Virus record (IMG/VR): IMGVR_UViG_3300044960_000328
Span: 1 to 39,036 of that record
Reading direction: 5' to 3' (one strand)
From: a virus
DNA length: 39,036 bases
Position numbers and translations under genes: made by a program. The notes under the pieces are model-generated. The model did not search any database and was not told the origin of the DNA. It worked only from the letters and a program-made list of their open reading frames with translations. Of this stretch, positions 23,821 to 30,921 are shown one piece after another (position 1 is the stretch's first letter; the number at the start of each line of letters is the position of its first letter).

Positions 23821-24465
23821 TCACCCCGTCATATAGAACATATCGGCCGCCTCTTCCCGCACGGTTTCCACGAACAGATGAAACCGATCATTCCGGCTCC
23901 CCCATCTACCTGCCGCCGTGAAGGTGTCGAACATGGATCGCCTCAACCCATTCGTCAACTCCAACTGCACCCCGCGTCTGGTCAGGGTGTCGTTGCATAT
24001 GTTCGCGGGATCGGTTCCGGCTATGTGCGCGGGTGCAATCTGCGCATCGAATCCCGCCGCAAGCAATGCCGCAATGATCCGGTCGCGCATATATGTGTCC
24101 AACCCACCTACGTAGCAAATTTCCTCGCTGCCTGCTTCGCCGTGAACGCTCAACACCTGCGTCGCCTGCTGGACCATGTATCGGGCTCGTGGCTCATCGA
24201 AATTCGTCGAAGTAATATGCAGATCGCTATTGCTGCCCGGTGCTTTCGTGCCCTCGAACAGATAGAGCGAATGATCCGGGTATGGGTCGGTGGTTCCTTC
24301 TCCAGACAGTCCCCGCGCCAATTCGCTCGTTCCGGTCTCGATGCCGCCTGCATGAATCGCGATGACAGCCAGCCGGGTTTCGATATCGTCGGCGTATATG
24401 CGGTAATCCACTCCCTCGGTCTCGTTCGCCGCCAACTCTGCGTAGTTGGAATACTTATCCGCCAT
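23821..24465 (-). CDS. Poly-gamma-glutamate hydrolase (PghP/DUF867 family)
   Basis: The 214-aa product starts MADKYSNYAELAANETEGVD after TAGGAGGCGGAAAA. It matches the phage PghP/YmaC family, zinc enzymes with a carboxypeptidase-like fold that cut the gamma-glutamyl capsule. Visible residues are IHAGGIE (H38, E43), LSVHGEAG (H108) and LELTNGLR with the likely catalytic E169. There is no signal peptide, so release is probably at lysis, opening the capsule for progeny. Placement just before TerS, not near the lysis genes, is unusual and suggests a later addition to the late operon. Confidence 0.92.
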   Translation of the reverse strand: MADKYSNYAELAANETEGVDYRIYADDIETRLAVIAIHAGGIETGTSELARGLSGEGTTDPYPDHSLYLFEGTKAPGSNSDLHITSTNFDEPRARYMVQQATQVLSVHGEAGSEEICYVGGLDTYMRDRIIAALLAAGFDAQIAPAHIAGTDPANICNDTLTRRGVQLELTNGLRRSMFDTFTAAGRWGSRNDRFHLFVETVREEAADMFYMTG

Positions 24466-24476
24466 TTTTCCGCCTC

Positions 24477-24689
24477 CTATGCTGATTTCCAAGCAACCTT
24501 CGGCTCCGTTCTACGCGCACGCTTCGGGGGCATCCTCGTTTCAATCACCAACCCCGGATACCACCGCGTGCGCCGTTTGTGCATCTCGAAAATAATCAGA
24601 GCGACAAACCCGCCGCCAAAAAACCCGATCACGAAGCAGAAGCACGTCAATACCGCGATGCCCGCTAAATGGATAATCACCCTTTCCAC
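24477..24689 (-). CDS. Single-TM small membrane protein (70 aa)
   Basis: It starts MERVIIHLAGIAVLTCFCFV. Residues ~5-33 are hydrophobic with GFFGGGFVALIIFEM, followed by a basic tail (KRRTRW, PPKRARRTEP), so the tail should be cytoplasmic. It is the second gene of the late operon. Function unknown. Confidence 0.6.
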   Translation of the reverse strand: MERVIIHLAGIAVLTCFCFVIGFFGGGFVALIIFEMHKRRTRWYPGLVIETRMPPKRARRTEPKVAWKSA

Positions 24690-24702
24690 CTTCTTTTTTT
24701 AG

Positions 24703-24774
24703 CTATACTGCTAGCAATATAAAAAGCACCGCTATGGGTGCTAAGAGAAACAGAGTCCATGCAATATTCTTCAT
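24703..24774 (-). CDS. 23-aa hydrophobic micro-peptide
   Basis: The ATG at 24774 follows GGAGGGCAGCGCGA. The peptide begins MKNIAWTLFLLAPIAVLFIL and is one TM helix. A similar peptide (MRNWGWTLFLLLPLFVLFFL) is encoded at 38607 on the other strand. The close likeness (WTLFLL-x-P) supports both as real genes. Function unknown. Confidence 0.6.
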   Translation of the reverse strand: MKNIAWTLFLLAPIAVLFILLAV

Positions 24775-24937
24775 TCGCGCTGCCCTCCTGTATAAATGCG
24801 GACACGCCGGGGAAAAGGAGGGAAAACTCGGCGTGTCCGCCAAATTTGGGATGATTGCGTTCCCCCCGCTCGCTCGCCGTTGTCCGGGTCGTGGCGTCCC
24901 GCTCCCCGGTGACCGGATCATGGCGCCTAAAAGGGAA
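24775..24937. other. Noncoding gap with 12-bp inverted repeat, possible cos/pac or late promoter region
   Basis: GCGGACACGCCG (24798-24809) and CGGCGTGTCCGC (24829-24840) form a perfect 12-bp inverted repeat around a purine-rich 19-nt loop. It is followed by the palindrome CCAAATTTGG (24840-24849) and a GC-rich stretch with CCGGTGACCGG. The gap lies between early and late operons. No clear -35/-10 was found, consistent with an activator-dependent late promoter or a packaging site (inference). Confidence 0.5.
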
Positions 24938-24958
24938 AGCCGTCCAATTTGGACGGCT
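24929..24958 (-). terminator. Early-operon terminator
   Basis: AGCCGTCCAA (24938-24947) and TTGGACGGCT (24949-24958) form a stem. On the minus strand it is followed by TTTCCCTTTT. It closes the early operon just after the late regulator gene. Confidence 0.75.
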
Positions 24959-24980
24959 AGTATTTGCTACTACCATGATA

Positions 24981-25379
24981 TCACAGATTTTCAACCATAA
25001 AGTGCCTTCTTAGTGCCTTCGTGCGTTTCGTTCTTGCACTGAGCTTTTTCACCCAGTCATAGCTGTAGCCCAGTTCTGCCGCAATTTCTGGCAGTGTCAT
25101 CCCCTGAATATCCCGCATATATGCCACTCGGTGTTCCAAACCCTCGAAGCCAGCAATATGCTGTTCCATCTCTTTTCTCCGCTTTTCCTTCTCATCCAAT
25201 ATCCGGCTGTACATCTCCACCCGATCGCATATATCCTTCATGCGAATCAGGCAAGTGTCAAGCGGGAATCCTCCCTGATGGCACGCCTTATACCAAAACT
25301 TATATTCTGCCTCTAAATCCCGTATTCGAATTTCGTATACATCGATCTCCCGACAAAGGTCTTGGTAGAGCCCGGTCAT
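24981..25379 (-). CDS. Sigma-region-4-like late regulator
   Basis: The ATG at 25379 (MTGLYQDLCREIDVYEIRIR) after GAAGGGG is preferred. The 132-aa product is helical, with a C-terminal HTH: VAYMRDIQGMTLPEIAAELG followed by YSYDWVKKLSAR, the sigma-70 region 4 / ArpU pattern. Genes of this type at the end of the early operon usually activate late transcription. It has its own -10 (25420-25425) and stands directly before the late operon. Confidence 0.82.
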   Translation of the reverse strand: MTGLYQDLCREIDVYEIRIRDLEAEYKFWYKACHQGGFPLDTCLIRMKDICDRVEMYSRILDEKEKRRKEMEQHIAGFEGLEHRVAYMRDIQGMTLPEIAAELGYSYDWVKKLSARTKRTKALRRHFMVENL

Positions 25380-25419
25380 GCTCCACACCCCTTCGATGAC
25401 TCTAGTCTGCACTATAGTC

Positions 25420-25425
25420 ATTATA
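25420..25425 (-). promoter_or_regulatory. -10 box of the late-regulator promoter
   Basis: TATAAT on the minus strand lies 41 bp before the regulator start; no good -35 (CCGAAC at 17 bp). TGACT...AGTCA arms overlap the start region (25397-25420), so an activator or repressor site is possible. Confidence 0.5.
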
Positions 25426-25468
25426 CCCTATTCTATTTTAGAGTTCGGTTAAATTGTCATGACAGCGG

Positions 25469-25633
25469 TCATCCAAAGACCAAAGTCATGATCCCCCAAA
25501 GCAAACCCATAATGATCCAAAAGATCACGAACGCTCCCGATATAAAGCCGATAACATACCAGAAACGATGACAAGAGAACCCCGAAAACATATCCCCAAA
25601 CGGCTCCTTGAAGCCTTGCCAAAAGGCTTTCAT
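25469..25633 (-). CDS. Two-TM small membrane protein (54 aa)
   Basis: The ATG at 25633 overlaps the upstream stop (ATGA) and follows GGGGGAAGGGG. The product begins MKAFWQGFKEPFGDMFSGFS and then is hydrophobic to the end (about 23-54), forming one or two TM segments with no charged tail. Function unknown. Confidence 0.6.
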   Translation of the reverse strand: MKAFWQGFKEPFGDMFSGFSCHRFWYVIGFISGAFVIFWIIMGLLWGIMTLVFG

Positions 25634-25794
25634 TCCCCTTCCCCCTTCGCTTCTCTCCCTCTTTCGGACATACATTCAAGGATCGATACAAACCGCTCCA
25701 ACTCCTCATCCGTTGCCTTGTTGATGTCCGGTCCGTGGCCTGGGATCGTCTGAAACCGGCTCAACCTTTGCAACAGTTCATCCCGTTTGGTCAT
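25630..25794 (-). CDS. Small hypothetical protein (54 aa)
   Basis: The product begins MTKRDELLQRLSRFQTIPGH and ends EAKGEGE. It is helical and charged, with a conserved-looking GPDINKATDEELERFV segment. It overlaps both neighbours by ATGA, showing tight coupling. No family was recognised. Confidence 0.65.
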   Translation of the reverse strand: MTKRDELLQRLSRFQTIPGHGPDINKATDEELERFVSILECMSERGREAKGEGE

Positions 25795-25919
25795 TCCGTC
25801 TCCTCCTTCACTTCCAAAAAATCCCCCAAAAGCTCCGCTATGTGGTCAACCTCTTCTTGTGATAACGGTTTCTTTGATTGGATTGAAATGACTTCGCCCT
25901 TGGATGTTTTGTAAATCAT
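25791..25919 (-). CDS. Small hypothetical protein (42 aa)
   Basis: The ATG at 25919 follows AGGAGGCAGGGGA. The product is MIYKTSKGEVISIQSKKPLS followed by an acidic helix (EEVDHIAELLGDFLEVKEE). It overlaps its neighbours by ATGA. Function unknown. Confidence 0.65.
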   Translation of the reverse strand: MIYKTSKGEVISIQSKKPLSQEEVDHIAELLGDFLEVKEETE

Positions 25920-26140
25920 TCCCCTGCCTCCTCCTTTTCCATCGCACTGACAACCGCTTGTAAAAACTCCTCTGAACAATTTCGCAAGTGGTAAGCCAGG
26001 ACAAACAAATCATCAATATTGTCGATCTCCGAGAAGTACCCCAAGAAGTGGGTATTCTCGAAAAAATCTTTCGCTTGCTTTTTGATATCCGGATTGTCTT
26101 CAACCTCCAACACATAGCGGTTATTTTCGTACCTGACCAC
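25916..26140 (-). CDS. Small hypothetical protein (74 aa)
   Basis: The start is a GTG at 26140, eight bases after AAAGGAGG. The product begins MVRYENNRYVLEVEDNPDIK and is acidic, with a helical bundle pattern (LFVLAYHLRNCSEEFLQAVV). No family was recognised. Confidence 0.65.
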   Translation of the reverse strand: MVRYENNRYVLEVEDNPDIKKQAKDFFENTHFLGYFSEIDNIDDLFVLAYHLRNCSEEFLQAVVSAMEKEEAGE

Positions 26141-26226
26141 TGTTTCATCCTCCTTTTGTATCCTCCACCCCGATATGCTATGATCCGGAGTGGAGGTTTT
26201 CTACCCTTCCGCCTCCGCCCACCCGG

Positions 26227-26409
26227 TCAGCGTTTGGGTGGGCTTTCGCGTTTGAGGCGGCTGTCGGCCTGTCTAAGGCGGTTTTTGTCCTCGCACCTGT
26301 TCAGGTATTCTTTCGATGTTTCCGCCTCTTCTATGGCCCTTAGATTCGCCCTATGACGGTGTAGCCATCGTGCCCTTCTCCTGCGTCGCCTTCTCTCCTC
26401 CTCTTTCAT
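26227..26409 (-). CDS. Highly basic small protein (60 aa)
   Basis: The likely start is the ATG at 26409 (MKEEERRRRRRRARWLHRHR). The product is extremely Arg-rich and helical, suggesting nucleic-acid binding. Its start overlaps the upstream zinc-ribbon gene by 59 bp. Its stop lies in a GCCCACCC/GGGTGGGC hairpin (26217-26242). Moderately supported by frame and an upstream GGGAG. Confidence 0.5.
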   Translation of the reverse strand: MKEEERRRRRRRARWLHRHRANLRAIEEAETSKEYLNRCEDKNRLRQADSRLKRESPPKR

Positions 26410-26770
26410 TTCGATCACTCTCCCACTTTTGATAGAGCCACCGAGCAGCTTCCTTTCTCGTCTGATAGATAGAGCTCTTTTCATACGGTGTTCCCGCGCT
26501 ATACAATTCCTTCGCAATTTTCACCACATAACCAATCCTTTCTTCCTTGACCAGCACCGCCCAAACGGTCGGTTGCCATCGGGTTCGGCGTTTTTCTAGA
26601 CGGTATTGCCATGGATCACGTTTAGGCAGAATCTCTATGTCCTCACTATCGATATCAACAATATCCACCTTTGCTCCGCAATGAACGCATTTGGTTTCCC
26701 ACCATACGTCATTCTGGGAATATACTGTCGTCCTACATGCCGGACACGTGATTTTGTTCATCCGGCTCAT
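26351..26770 (-). CDS. Zinc-ribbon protein (139 aa)
   Basis: It starts MSRMNKITCPACRTTVYSQN after AGGAGGTGGCAGAGT. CPAC (9-12) and CVHC (29-32) form a zinc ribbon. The rest is a basic helical domain with RWQPTVWAVLVKEERIGYVV and YQTRKEAARWLYQKW. It overlaps the RusA-like gene. It may bind DNA or a replication protein (inference). Confidence 0.7.
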   Translation of the reverse strand: MSRMNKITCPACRTTVYSQNDVWWETKCVHCGAKVDIVDIDSEDIEILPKRDPWQYRLEKRRTRWQPTVWAVLVKEERIGYVVKIAKELYSAGTPYEKSSIYQTRKEAARWLYQKWESDRNERGGEKATQEKGTMATPS

Positions 26771-27131
26771 ACTCTGCCACCTCCTCTATAGTGATGACCA
26801 CACGCGGATTATGCTTGTCCACGCCACCCTTTTTCACCGTCAGGATGACATGGTCGAAATCATCATCCGCTATGATTCCTTCTTTCGTGAGCGGGTCCAT
26901 AAGCAGCTTTGGGGTGTAGTTGTCGGGATCGCGCCGTTTCCGATCCCCGAAATAGTACGTCACCGTCACCGCCGCTTTCCGGAACGGTGTCGCCGGTCGC
27001 TTCCGCCGGATGCCCGCTCCGATCATCGCCATATGCCACATGGCGACTTGGTTTTCCCTCTCCCGCCAGTGCATCCGTAGTAGTTGGTTCATCGACGGAG
27101 GGACGGAGGGGATTTCAATCCTGATCATCAT
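26733..27131 (-). CDS. RusA-like Holliday junction resolvase
   Basis: The start is one of two adjacent ATGs (27131/27128) after GGAGGTGTG. The ~132-aa product fits the RusA fold: MNQLLRMHWRERE near the N-terminus, FGDRKRRDPDNYTPKLLMDP with the catalytic Asp residues, then GIIADDDFDHV with two more Asp. RusA cuts four-way junctions before packaging. It lies downstream of the helicase and small genes of the early operon. Confidence 0.88.
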   Translation of the reverse strand: MMIRIEIPSVPPSMNQLLRMHWRERENQVAMWHMAMIGAGIRRKRPATPFRKAAVTVTYYFGDRKRRDPDNYTPKLLMDPLTKEGIIADDDFDHVILTVKKGGVDKHNPRVVITIEEVAEYEPDEQNHVSGM

Positions 27132-27327
27132 CACACCTCCAAGCCGTCGCTTTCAACTTCATCATGACCACGGTTCCGTCCATCCAGCACTGCGCGCATG
27201 CTGGGGACTGAAGCCCGATCAAGTATTCCGGCATCTCCCCCGCATGTCCGCACTTCGGACACTCGTAGCGACCGTATAGGATCATGTCTTCGTCGTTCGG
27301 GCCTTCTCCTTCGCGGATATATTTCAT
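27115..27327 (-). CDS. Zinc-ribbon small protein (70 aa)
   Basis: It starts MKYIREGEGPNDEDMILYGR. CPKC (24-27) and CAQC (44-47) form a zinc ribbon, and the last part is KLKATAWRCDD. It overlaps the RusA gene by about 17 bp and the upstream gene by ATGA. Function unknown. Confidence 0.7.
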   Translation of the reverse strand: MKYIREGEGPNDEDMILYGRYECPKCGHAGEMPEYLIGLQSPACAQCWMDGTVVMMKLKATAWRCDDDQD

Positions 27328-27494
27328 GCTTTCACGCTCCTTTGCCGCCGGATCTCCTCTCGCGCGGCTACGATCCCCCGGCTCATCTCATCCAAGGGAA
27401 CAAGCCCGGCAAACTTCAGAAATACCATTTCCTCGGTCGGCAGCCGGCCTTTGTGCCGGTGCCAATCTATCATCCAGTCCCGCACCTGTTTCAT
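27324..27494 (-). CDS. Small hypothetical protein (56 aa)
   Basis: The ATG at 27494 follows GAGGGAGGGGATGAA. The product begins MKQVRDWMIDWHRHKGRLPT and is helical with a basic end. It overlaps both neighbours by ATGA. Function unknown. Confidence 0.65.
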   Translation of the reverse strand: MKQVRDWMIDWHRHKGRLPTEEMVFLKFAGLVPLDEMSRGIVAAREEIRRQRSVKA

Positions 27495-27646
27495 TTCATC
27501 CCCTCCCTCATTTGGATTGCCTGCTGGCAAAGTTGATCATAGAGCTTTTCCCAGCGCCTCCGCTCACTCGGACTGATCAAGGGATTGTCCAAGTAGTGAG
27601 CACCTTTCACAATCCGCTTGAGTAGCTGGTGGTATTCGTCGCTCAT
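27491..27646 (-). CDS. Small helical protein after DnaB (51 aa)
   Basis: The product begins MSDEYHQLLKRIVKGAHYLD and contains NPLISPSERRRWEKLYDQLC. The ATG overlaps the helicase stop (ATGA), so it is coupled to helicase translation. This type of short protein next to phage DnaB could be a loader or adaptor, but there is no direct evidence. Function unknown. Confidence 0.65.
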   Translation of the reverse strand: MSDEYHQLLKRIVKGAHYLDNPLISPSERRRWEKLYDQLCQQAIQMREGMK

Positions 27647-28974
27647 TTTTCAGGTCTCCCCTCCCTCTCATGCGAAAGTAATTCAAACCGCTGTATCCAA
27701 TCGTGGAAAATCCCTTGAAACTCGTTTTTTCCTACTCTCCGATGTTTGACGATCTTGCATCGGATGAGTTGTTTCCCTATCGCTTTACTCTCCTCGACAT
27801 CATCGGGATGCTGGTATATCATCTCGATGGTGTCCGCGTCCTGCTCGATGGAACCCGATTCTTTCAGATGACCCATGTGCGGGATTGGCTCTCGTTCCTT
27901 CTCCCGGTTCAATTGGGAAAGGAGGATAACCGGACACTCCAAGTCACGAGCCATATTCTTTGCGGTCATCGTCACGTGACCGATGGCTTGCGCCCGCATC
28001 ATCCCATTTGGTTGCGGAATGTTCATGATCTGAAGATAATCGATCAGAATCCCGCCTAGCTTCCCTTTCTTCCGCTTCATCTGCCGAGCGGTGGCATAAA
28101 TCCGGTCGATATTTGCACCCGCCGCATCGTCGACATAGAAGGGATACTGCTCCAGCTCATCCAGCTTCATATCCACCTCCATCCGCAATTCAGGAGTCAT
28201 GCAATCCTTGTCTGCCGTCATATAGCGGTAGGGAATCGCTAGTTCGGCAGAAGTGATCCGCAATAACAAGTCATGGGTGCTCATCTCCTGACTCCAGATC
28301 ATGACCGGACCTTCTTCCTGCTTCGCCATCGCCGTCGCCATCTGAAGCATTTTCGCGGTTTTACCCACCGATGGCCTCCCCGCAAGGATATAGAGGTCCC
28401 CGCGTCGAATACCACGATAGTACCGGTCATAGGCAGGGAAACCGGTCTTCAGATAGTCATCCTCCCGGTCGAACTCCGCCCAGAACTCTTTTCGGGCTTC
28501 GCTGATATGCCGAAGCCCGCGCGTTTCGTCGGGCTGAACCGCATCCCGGATCTGATCCATCCGGGTGAGGATGTCTTCGACTTCTTCAGAGCTGGCCTTC
28601 TCCATTGAATCGGCCAGCTTCTGTATCTCCAGTTTCAACCGCTGAAGTTTGGCCTTCTCCTGCACCCGCCGGGCATAGTAGACGACGTTCTGTGTGGTGA
28701 TCGCCAACGATGCCAGTTCCGTCAAATACGGAACGCTCCCGACTTCCTCCAGGGTCTTCTGCTCCATCAGTAGCGCTGTCAGGGAAGGGAACTCGATGGG
28801 CTGCTGGGTATCCGCCAGATACCGCAGCCCATTCCATATCGCCTGATGCCGCCTGTCTGCGAAGTCGCGAGTTTCCAAGAATGATACGTCGTCGATCAAG
28901 GAAGGTGTAACCAAGACGGAACCCAAGACGATCTGCTCCGCTTCATACCCCAGTTTCATATGCACTTCGGTCAT
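27643..28974 (-). CDS. DnaB-like replicative helicase
   Basis: The 443-aa hexameric helicase has an N-terminal DnaB domain (about 8-105: EAEQIVLGSVLVTPSLIDDV) and RecA-like C-terminal domain (about 170-430). Walker A is GRPSVGKT (199-206) and Walker B ILIDYLQI (D312). LSQLNRE and EQDADTIEMIYQ are typical later motifs. It unwinds DNA at the fork and partners the initiator encoded just upstream, which it overlaps by ATGA. Confidence 0.95.
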   Translation of the reverse strand: MTEVHMKLGYEAEQIVLGSVLVTPSLIDDVSFLETRDFADRRHQAIWNGLRYLADTQQPIEFPSLTALLMEQKTLEEVGSVPYLTELASLAITTQNVVYYARRVQEKAKLQRLKLEIQKLADSMEKASSEEVEDILTRMDQIRDAVQPDETRGLRHISEARKEFWAEFDREDDYLKTGFPAYDRYYRGIRRGDLYILAGRPSVGKTAKMLQMATAMAKQEEGPVMIWSQEMSTHDLLLRITSAELAIPYRYMTADKDCMTPELRMEVDMKLDELEQYPFYVDDAAGANIDRIYATARQMKRKKGKLGGILIDYLQIMNIPQPNGMMRAQAIGHVTMTAKNMARDLECPVILLSQLNREKEREPIPHMGHLKESGSIEQDADTIEMIYQHPDDVEESKAIGKQLIRCKIVKHRRVGKNEFQGIFHDWIQRFELLSHEREGRPEK

Positions 28975-29903
28975 GTGCTCCCCTCCTGCGCCTGTCGTTT
29001 CGCTCGTTCCTCTCGAAATAGTCTAGCCAGCTCATCACCAACTGGGACAGGTATCACATCATCCTCAACTGGAGCTGCCCATTGCGCTGGCTTCTCCTCC
29101 CTGCCATTCATCAGGTATAGCAGTTTCTTTCTGGCCTCCTCCGGTTTCGTATTCCGGATGATCCCCGATGTATACTGTTCTTTCTTGTCGTCATGCTTCC
29201 GGATATGCAGAAGCATGGCGTAATTGACAACGACAGGATCACGCTTTTTCCATTTCTTGAATAGATTGAGGATGACGTTGGCCGATATCCGCGCGTTTCC
29301 ACGGGTCAATCTCAACATGTCGATATACTCTATGAGAATTTCTCTATCAATGGATTCCGAGACGTTGGGAGACGACAGACTCCCAACAAAAGTCTTTACG
29401 TCTTCGATAGAGCACAGGTTTTCCGCTTTGTCTTTTCTTTTCTTTCCTTTACTTTTCTTTTCTTTACTTTGTGGGGTTTCTGCATCGGTTTCTGCACTAG
29501 TTTCTGCGTCAGAAACTCCTGCCTTGTCCTGATGGTACTTTTCCCGCATTCTGACGCGCTTTTGGACGACTACATCCGCGCGTTTCTTAATGCCATTGGA
29601 GGTGAGCACGCCTCTTTCAGCGTAAATTTCCGGATCAAAACAACCCCACTTCAAACTTGTTTCCAACATGCTGTCGAATTTCTCCGGAGTTACTTCTACC
29701 TTTCGGCAAAGTATCTGCCGAGTTTCTGCGTCAGAAACATCTAGTTCGAAATCGTTGGTTCTATATATCCTCTCAAGCAGGATGAAGTAGAAGGCGTACC
29801 CATCGTTTCCGTACAGCATCCGTAACGCCTCGATCTTCTCATCATTGACGGCATCGGTATCATGAGGGAAATAGTCCATCCCCTCTTTTTTTGGTCTTGC
29901 CAT
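28971..29903 (-). CDS. Replication initiator (Lin1244/Lin1753 domain, DUF4373)
   Basis: The ATG at 29903 (MARPKKEGMDYFPHDTDAVN) follows GGAGTGAAATC. The 310-aa product has the DUF4373 winged helix at about 8-95 (DAVNDEKIEALRMLYGNDGY, AFYFILLERIY). A Lys-rich linker follows (about 140-160), with a DAET repeat. Then comes a DnaD-like helical C-terminal half (EILIEYIDMLRL, ANVILNLFKKW). It should bind the origin and load DnaB. Its gene contains the 12-bp iterons and a pyrimidine tract described separately. Confidence 0.85.
   Translation of the reverse strand: MARPKKEGMDYFPHDTDAVNDEKIEALRMLYGNDGYAFYFILLERIYRTNDFELDVSDAETRQILCRKVEVTPEKFDSMLETSLKWGCFDPEIYAERGVLTSNGIKKRADVVVQKRVRMREKYHQDKAGVSDAETSAETDAETPQSKEKKSKGKKRKDKAENLCSIEDVKTFVGSLSSPNVSESIDREILIEYIDMLRLTRGNARISANVILNLFKKWKKRDPVVVNYAMLLHIRKHDDKKEQYTSGIIRNTKPEEARKKLLYLMNGREEKPAQWAAPVEDDVIPVPVGDELARLFREERAKRQAQEGST
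29429..29516. other. Candidate replication origin: iterons plus pyrimidine tract
   Basis: Three 12-bp-spaced copies of (G/A)GTTTCTGC start at 29475, 29487 and 29499. The last forms the palindrome GTTTCTG-CGT-CAGAAAC (29500-29516). The same palindrome recurs at 29722-29738. A homopyrimidine-rich tract of about 45 bp (29429-29475) adjoins. The site lies inside the initiator gene, as phage origins often do. Confidence 0.5.
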
Positions 29904-29955
29904 GATTTCACTCCACCTCCCGATCCCCCGCGAAGGGGAGGGACGGAATCCGCCC

Positions 29956-30270
29956 CTAGAATAGCGCTCCCTGCTTCGGCTCCTCGGACACAACCTCATA
30001 CACCGCGCACCGCTTCCCGCCGATAGAGCATGTCCGCTTCCCGACGACAGCCACACGCCCGGCCTTCATCATCTCCGTCAGCCGGGGTTGGACGGCGTTT
30101 CTATCGCGGGTATGGATCACCCCACGCCGCCGCAACCGATCCGCCAACTCATTCGCCGTCAGCCGGGGGCACTTCTCCAGCTCCCGGTATACGATCTCCT
30201 GCCGGGTGGACAGGGTCTCCTGCACCTGCTGGAACGATTCGCGCCGGGTTTCAGTCGTGATCGGGTTCAT
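29956..30270 (-). CDS. Winged-helix DNA-binding protein (104 aa)
   Basis: It starts MNPITTETRRESFQQVQETL. Residues ~22-85 form a winged helix: EIVYRELEKCPRLTANELAD, RLRRRGV and VQPRLTEMMKAGRVAVVGK. A CSIGGKRCAVYEV hairpin ends the domain. It lies just upstream of the initiator and may regulate replication genes or the origin. It overlaps the upstream gene by ATGA. Confidence 0.78.
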   Translation of the reverse strand: MNPITTETRRESFQQVQETLSTRQEIVYRELEKCPRLTANELADRLRRRGVIHTRDRNAVQPRLTEMMKAGRVAVVGKRTCSIGGKRCAVYEVVSEEPKQGALF

Positions 30271-30491
30271 CGTTTCGCCCCCTCCCAGGTCACTTCATAT
30301 AGTCCATCCGCCAACCGTCTAGCATCGGCGTTGGTAAACTCGGCATGTGGGTTCCCGGTGGCTTCGACAACACACATAGTGACCAGCGCATCAATTTCGG
30401 CCAGATCTTCAACATCAAAAGGCGCGGAGGTTTCGACCAAGCACTGGTGAATCTCGCATCGATGCCGGATGGTATGAGAAAGAATCTGCAT
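30267..30491 (-). CDS. Hypothetical protein (74 aa)
   Basis: The ATG at 30491 overlaps the stop of the short peptide gene (TAATG) and follows GGAGGTGGCAGAGTA. The product begins MQILSHTIRHRCEIHQCLVE and is acidic in its middle. No family was recognised. Its ribosome binding site is inside the 72-bp duplicated segment. Confidence 0.6.
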   Translation of the reverse strand: MQILSHTIRHRCEIHQCLVETSAPFDVEDLAEIDALVTMCVVEATGNPHAEFTNADARRLADGLYEVTWEGAKR

Positions 30492-30556
30492 TACTCTGCC
30501 ACCTCCGTCCAGACCCAGATGTGATCGGGCTTCGCCATCTTGAATCCGCTCATCAT
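30491..30556 (-). pseudogene. Truncated 21-aa copy of the 66-aa protein at 30721
   Basis: The peptide MMSGFKMAKPDHIWVWTEVA is nearly identical to the first 20 residues of the 66-aa protein but then meets a stop. It has its own GAGGAGG site. It results from the 72-bp repeat (30498-30569 against 30863-30934). It may still be translated to couple the next gene. Confidence 0.7.
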
Positions 30557-30569
30557 TCGGCCTCCTCAA
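30498..30569. repeat. 72-bp direct repeat, copy 1
   Basis: This matches 30863-30934 with only about four differences. It covers the ribosome binding site and the first ~20 codons of the 66-aa gene family. Confidence 0.9.
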
Positions 30570-30720
30570 TTCCCTCGAGAAGCTCTAACTCATCTTCTGA
30601 AGCAATTGCAAACTGCGGCCCCCGCGGCCCCTTTCGAATTAACGTCCATCGCCCGTATTCCGCCCGGGAAAAAATTATCCATTCCCGGTCGGACCAGCGA
30701 ACCGTGTCAGCGATTTTCAT
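30553..30720 (-). CDS. Small hypothetical protein (55 aa)
   Basis: It starts MKIADTVRWSDREWIIFSRA and ends in an acidic helix (LELLEGIEEAE). The middle (GRWTLIRKGPRGPQF) looks like a small beta sheet. It lies between the two copies of the duplicated segment. Function unknown. Confidence 0.6.
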   Translation of the reverse strand: MKIADTVRWSDREWIIFSRAEYGRWTLIRKGPRGPQFAIASEDELELLEGIEEAE

Positions 30721-30921
30721 TTATACCGCCTCCTCTCGGACATATCCCTTCGCTACCCATGAAGCGGGAACGGTGCGCCCCGCCGCCTCCCCCGTCCGCG
30801 CATACCGCTCCTTCTCCTCCGGCTTCCCGTCGCGCTCGCACACATAGTGCCAGCGCCGGGTAGCCACCTCCGTCCAGACCCAGATGTGATCGGGCTTCGC
30901 CATCTTGAAATCGCTCATCAT
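30721..30921 (-). CDS. Hypothetical protein (66 aa)
   Basis: It starts MMSDFKMAKPDHIWVWTEVA (ATG at 30921 or 30918) after GAGGCGAA. Tryptophans and YVCERDGKPE suggest a compact beta fold. A full-length counterpart of the truncated peptide at 30491. Function unknown. Confidence 0.65.
   Translation of the reverse strand: MMSDFKMAKPDHIWVWTEVATRRWHYVCERDGKPEEKERYARTGEAAGRTVPASWVAKGYVREEAV

Noticed and set aside
24677-24994. A 105-residue minus-strand ORF across the early-late gap
   Set aside because: It covers the terminator and the 12-bp inverted repeat, lacks a good ribosome site, and overlaps the better-supported 23-aa peptide in another frame.
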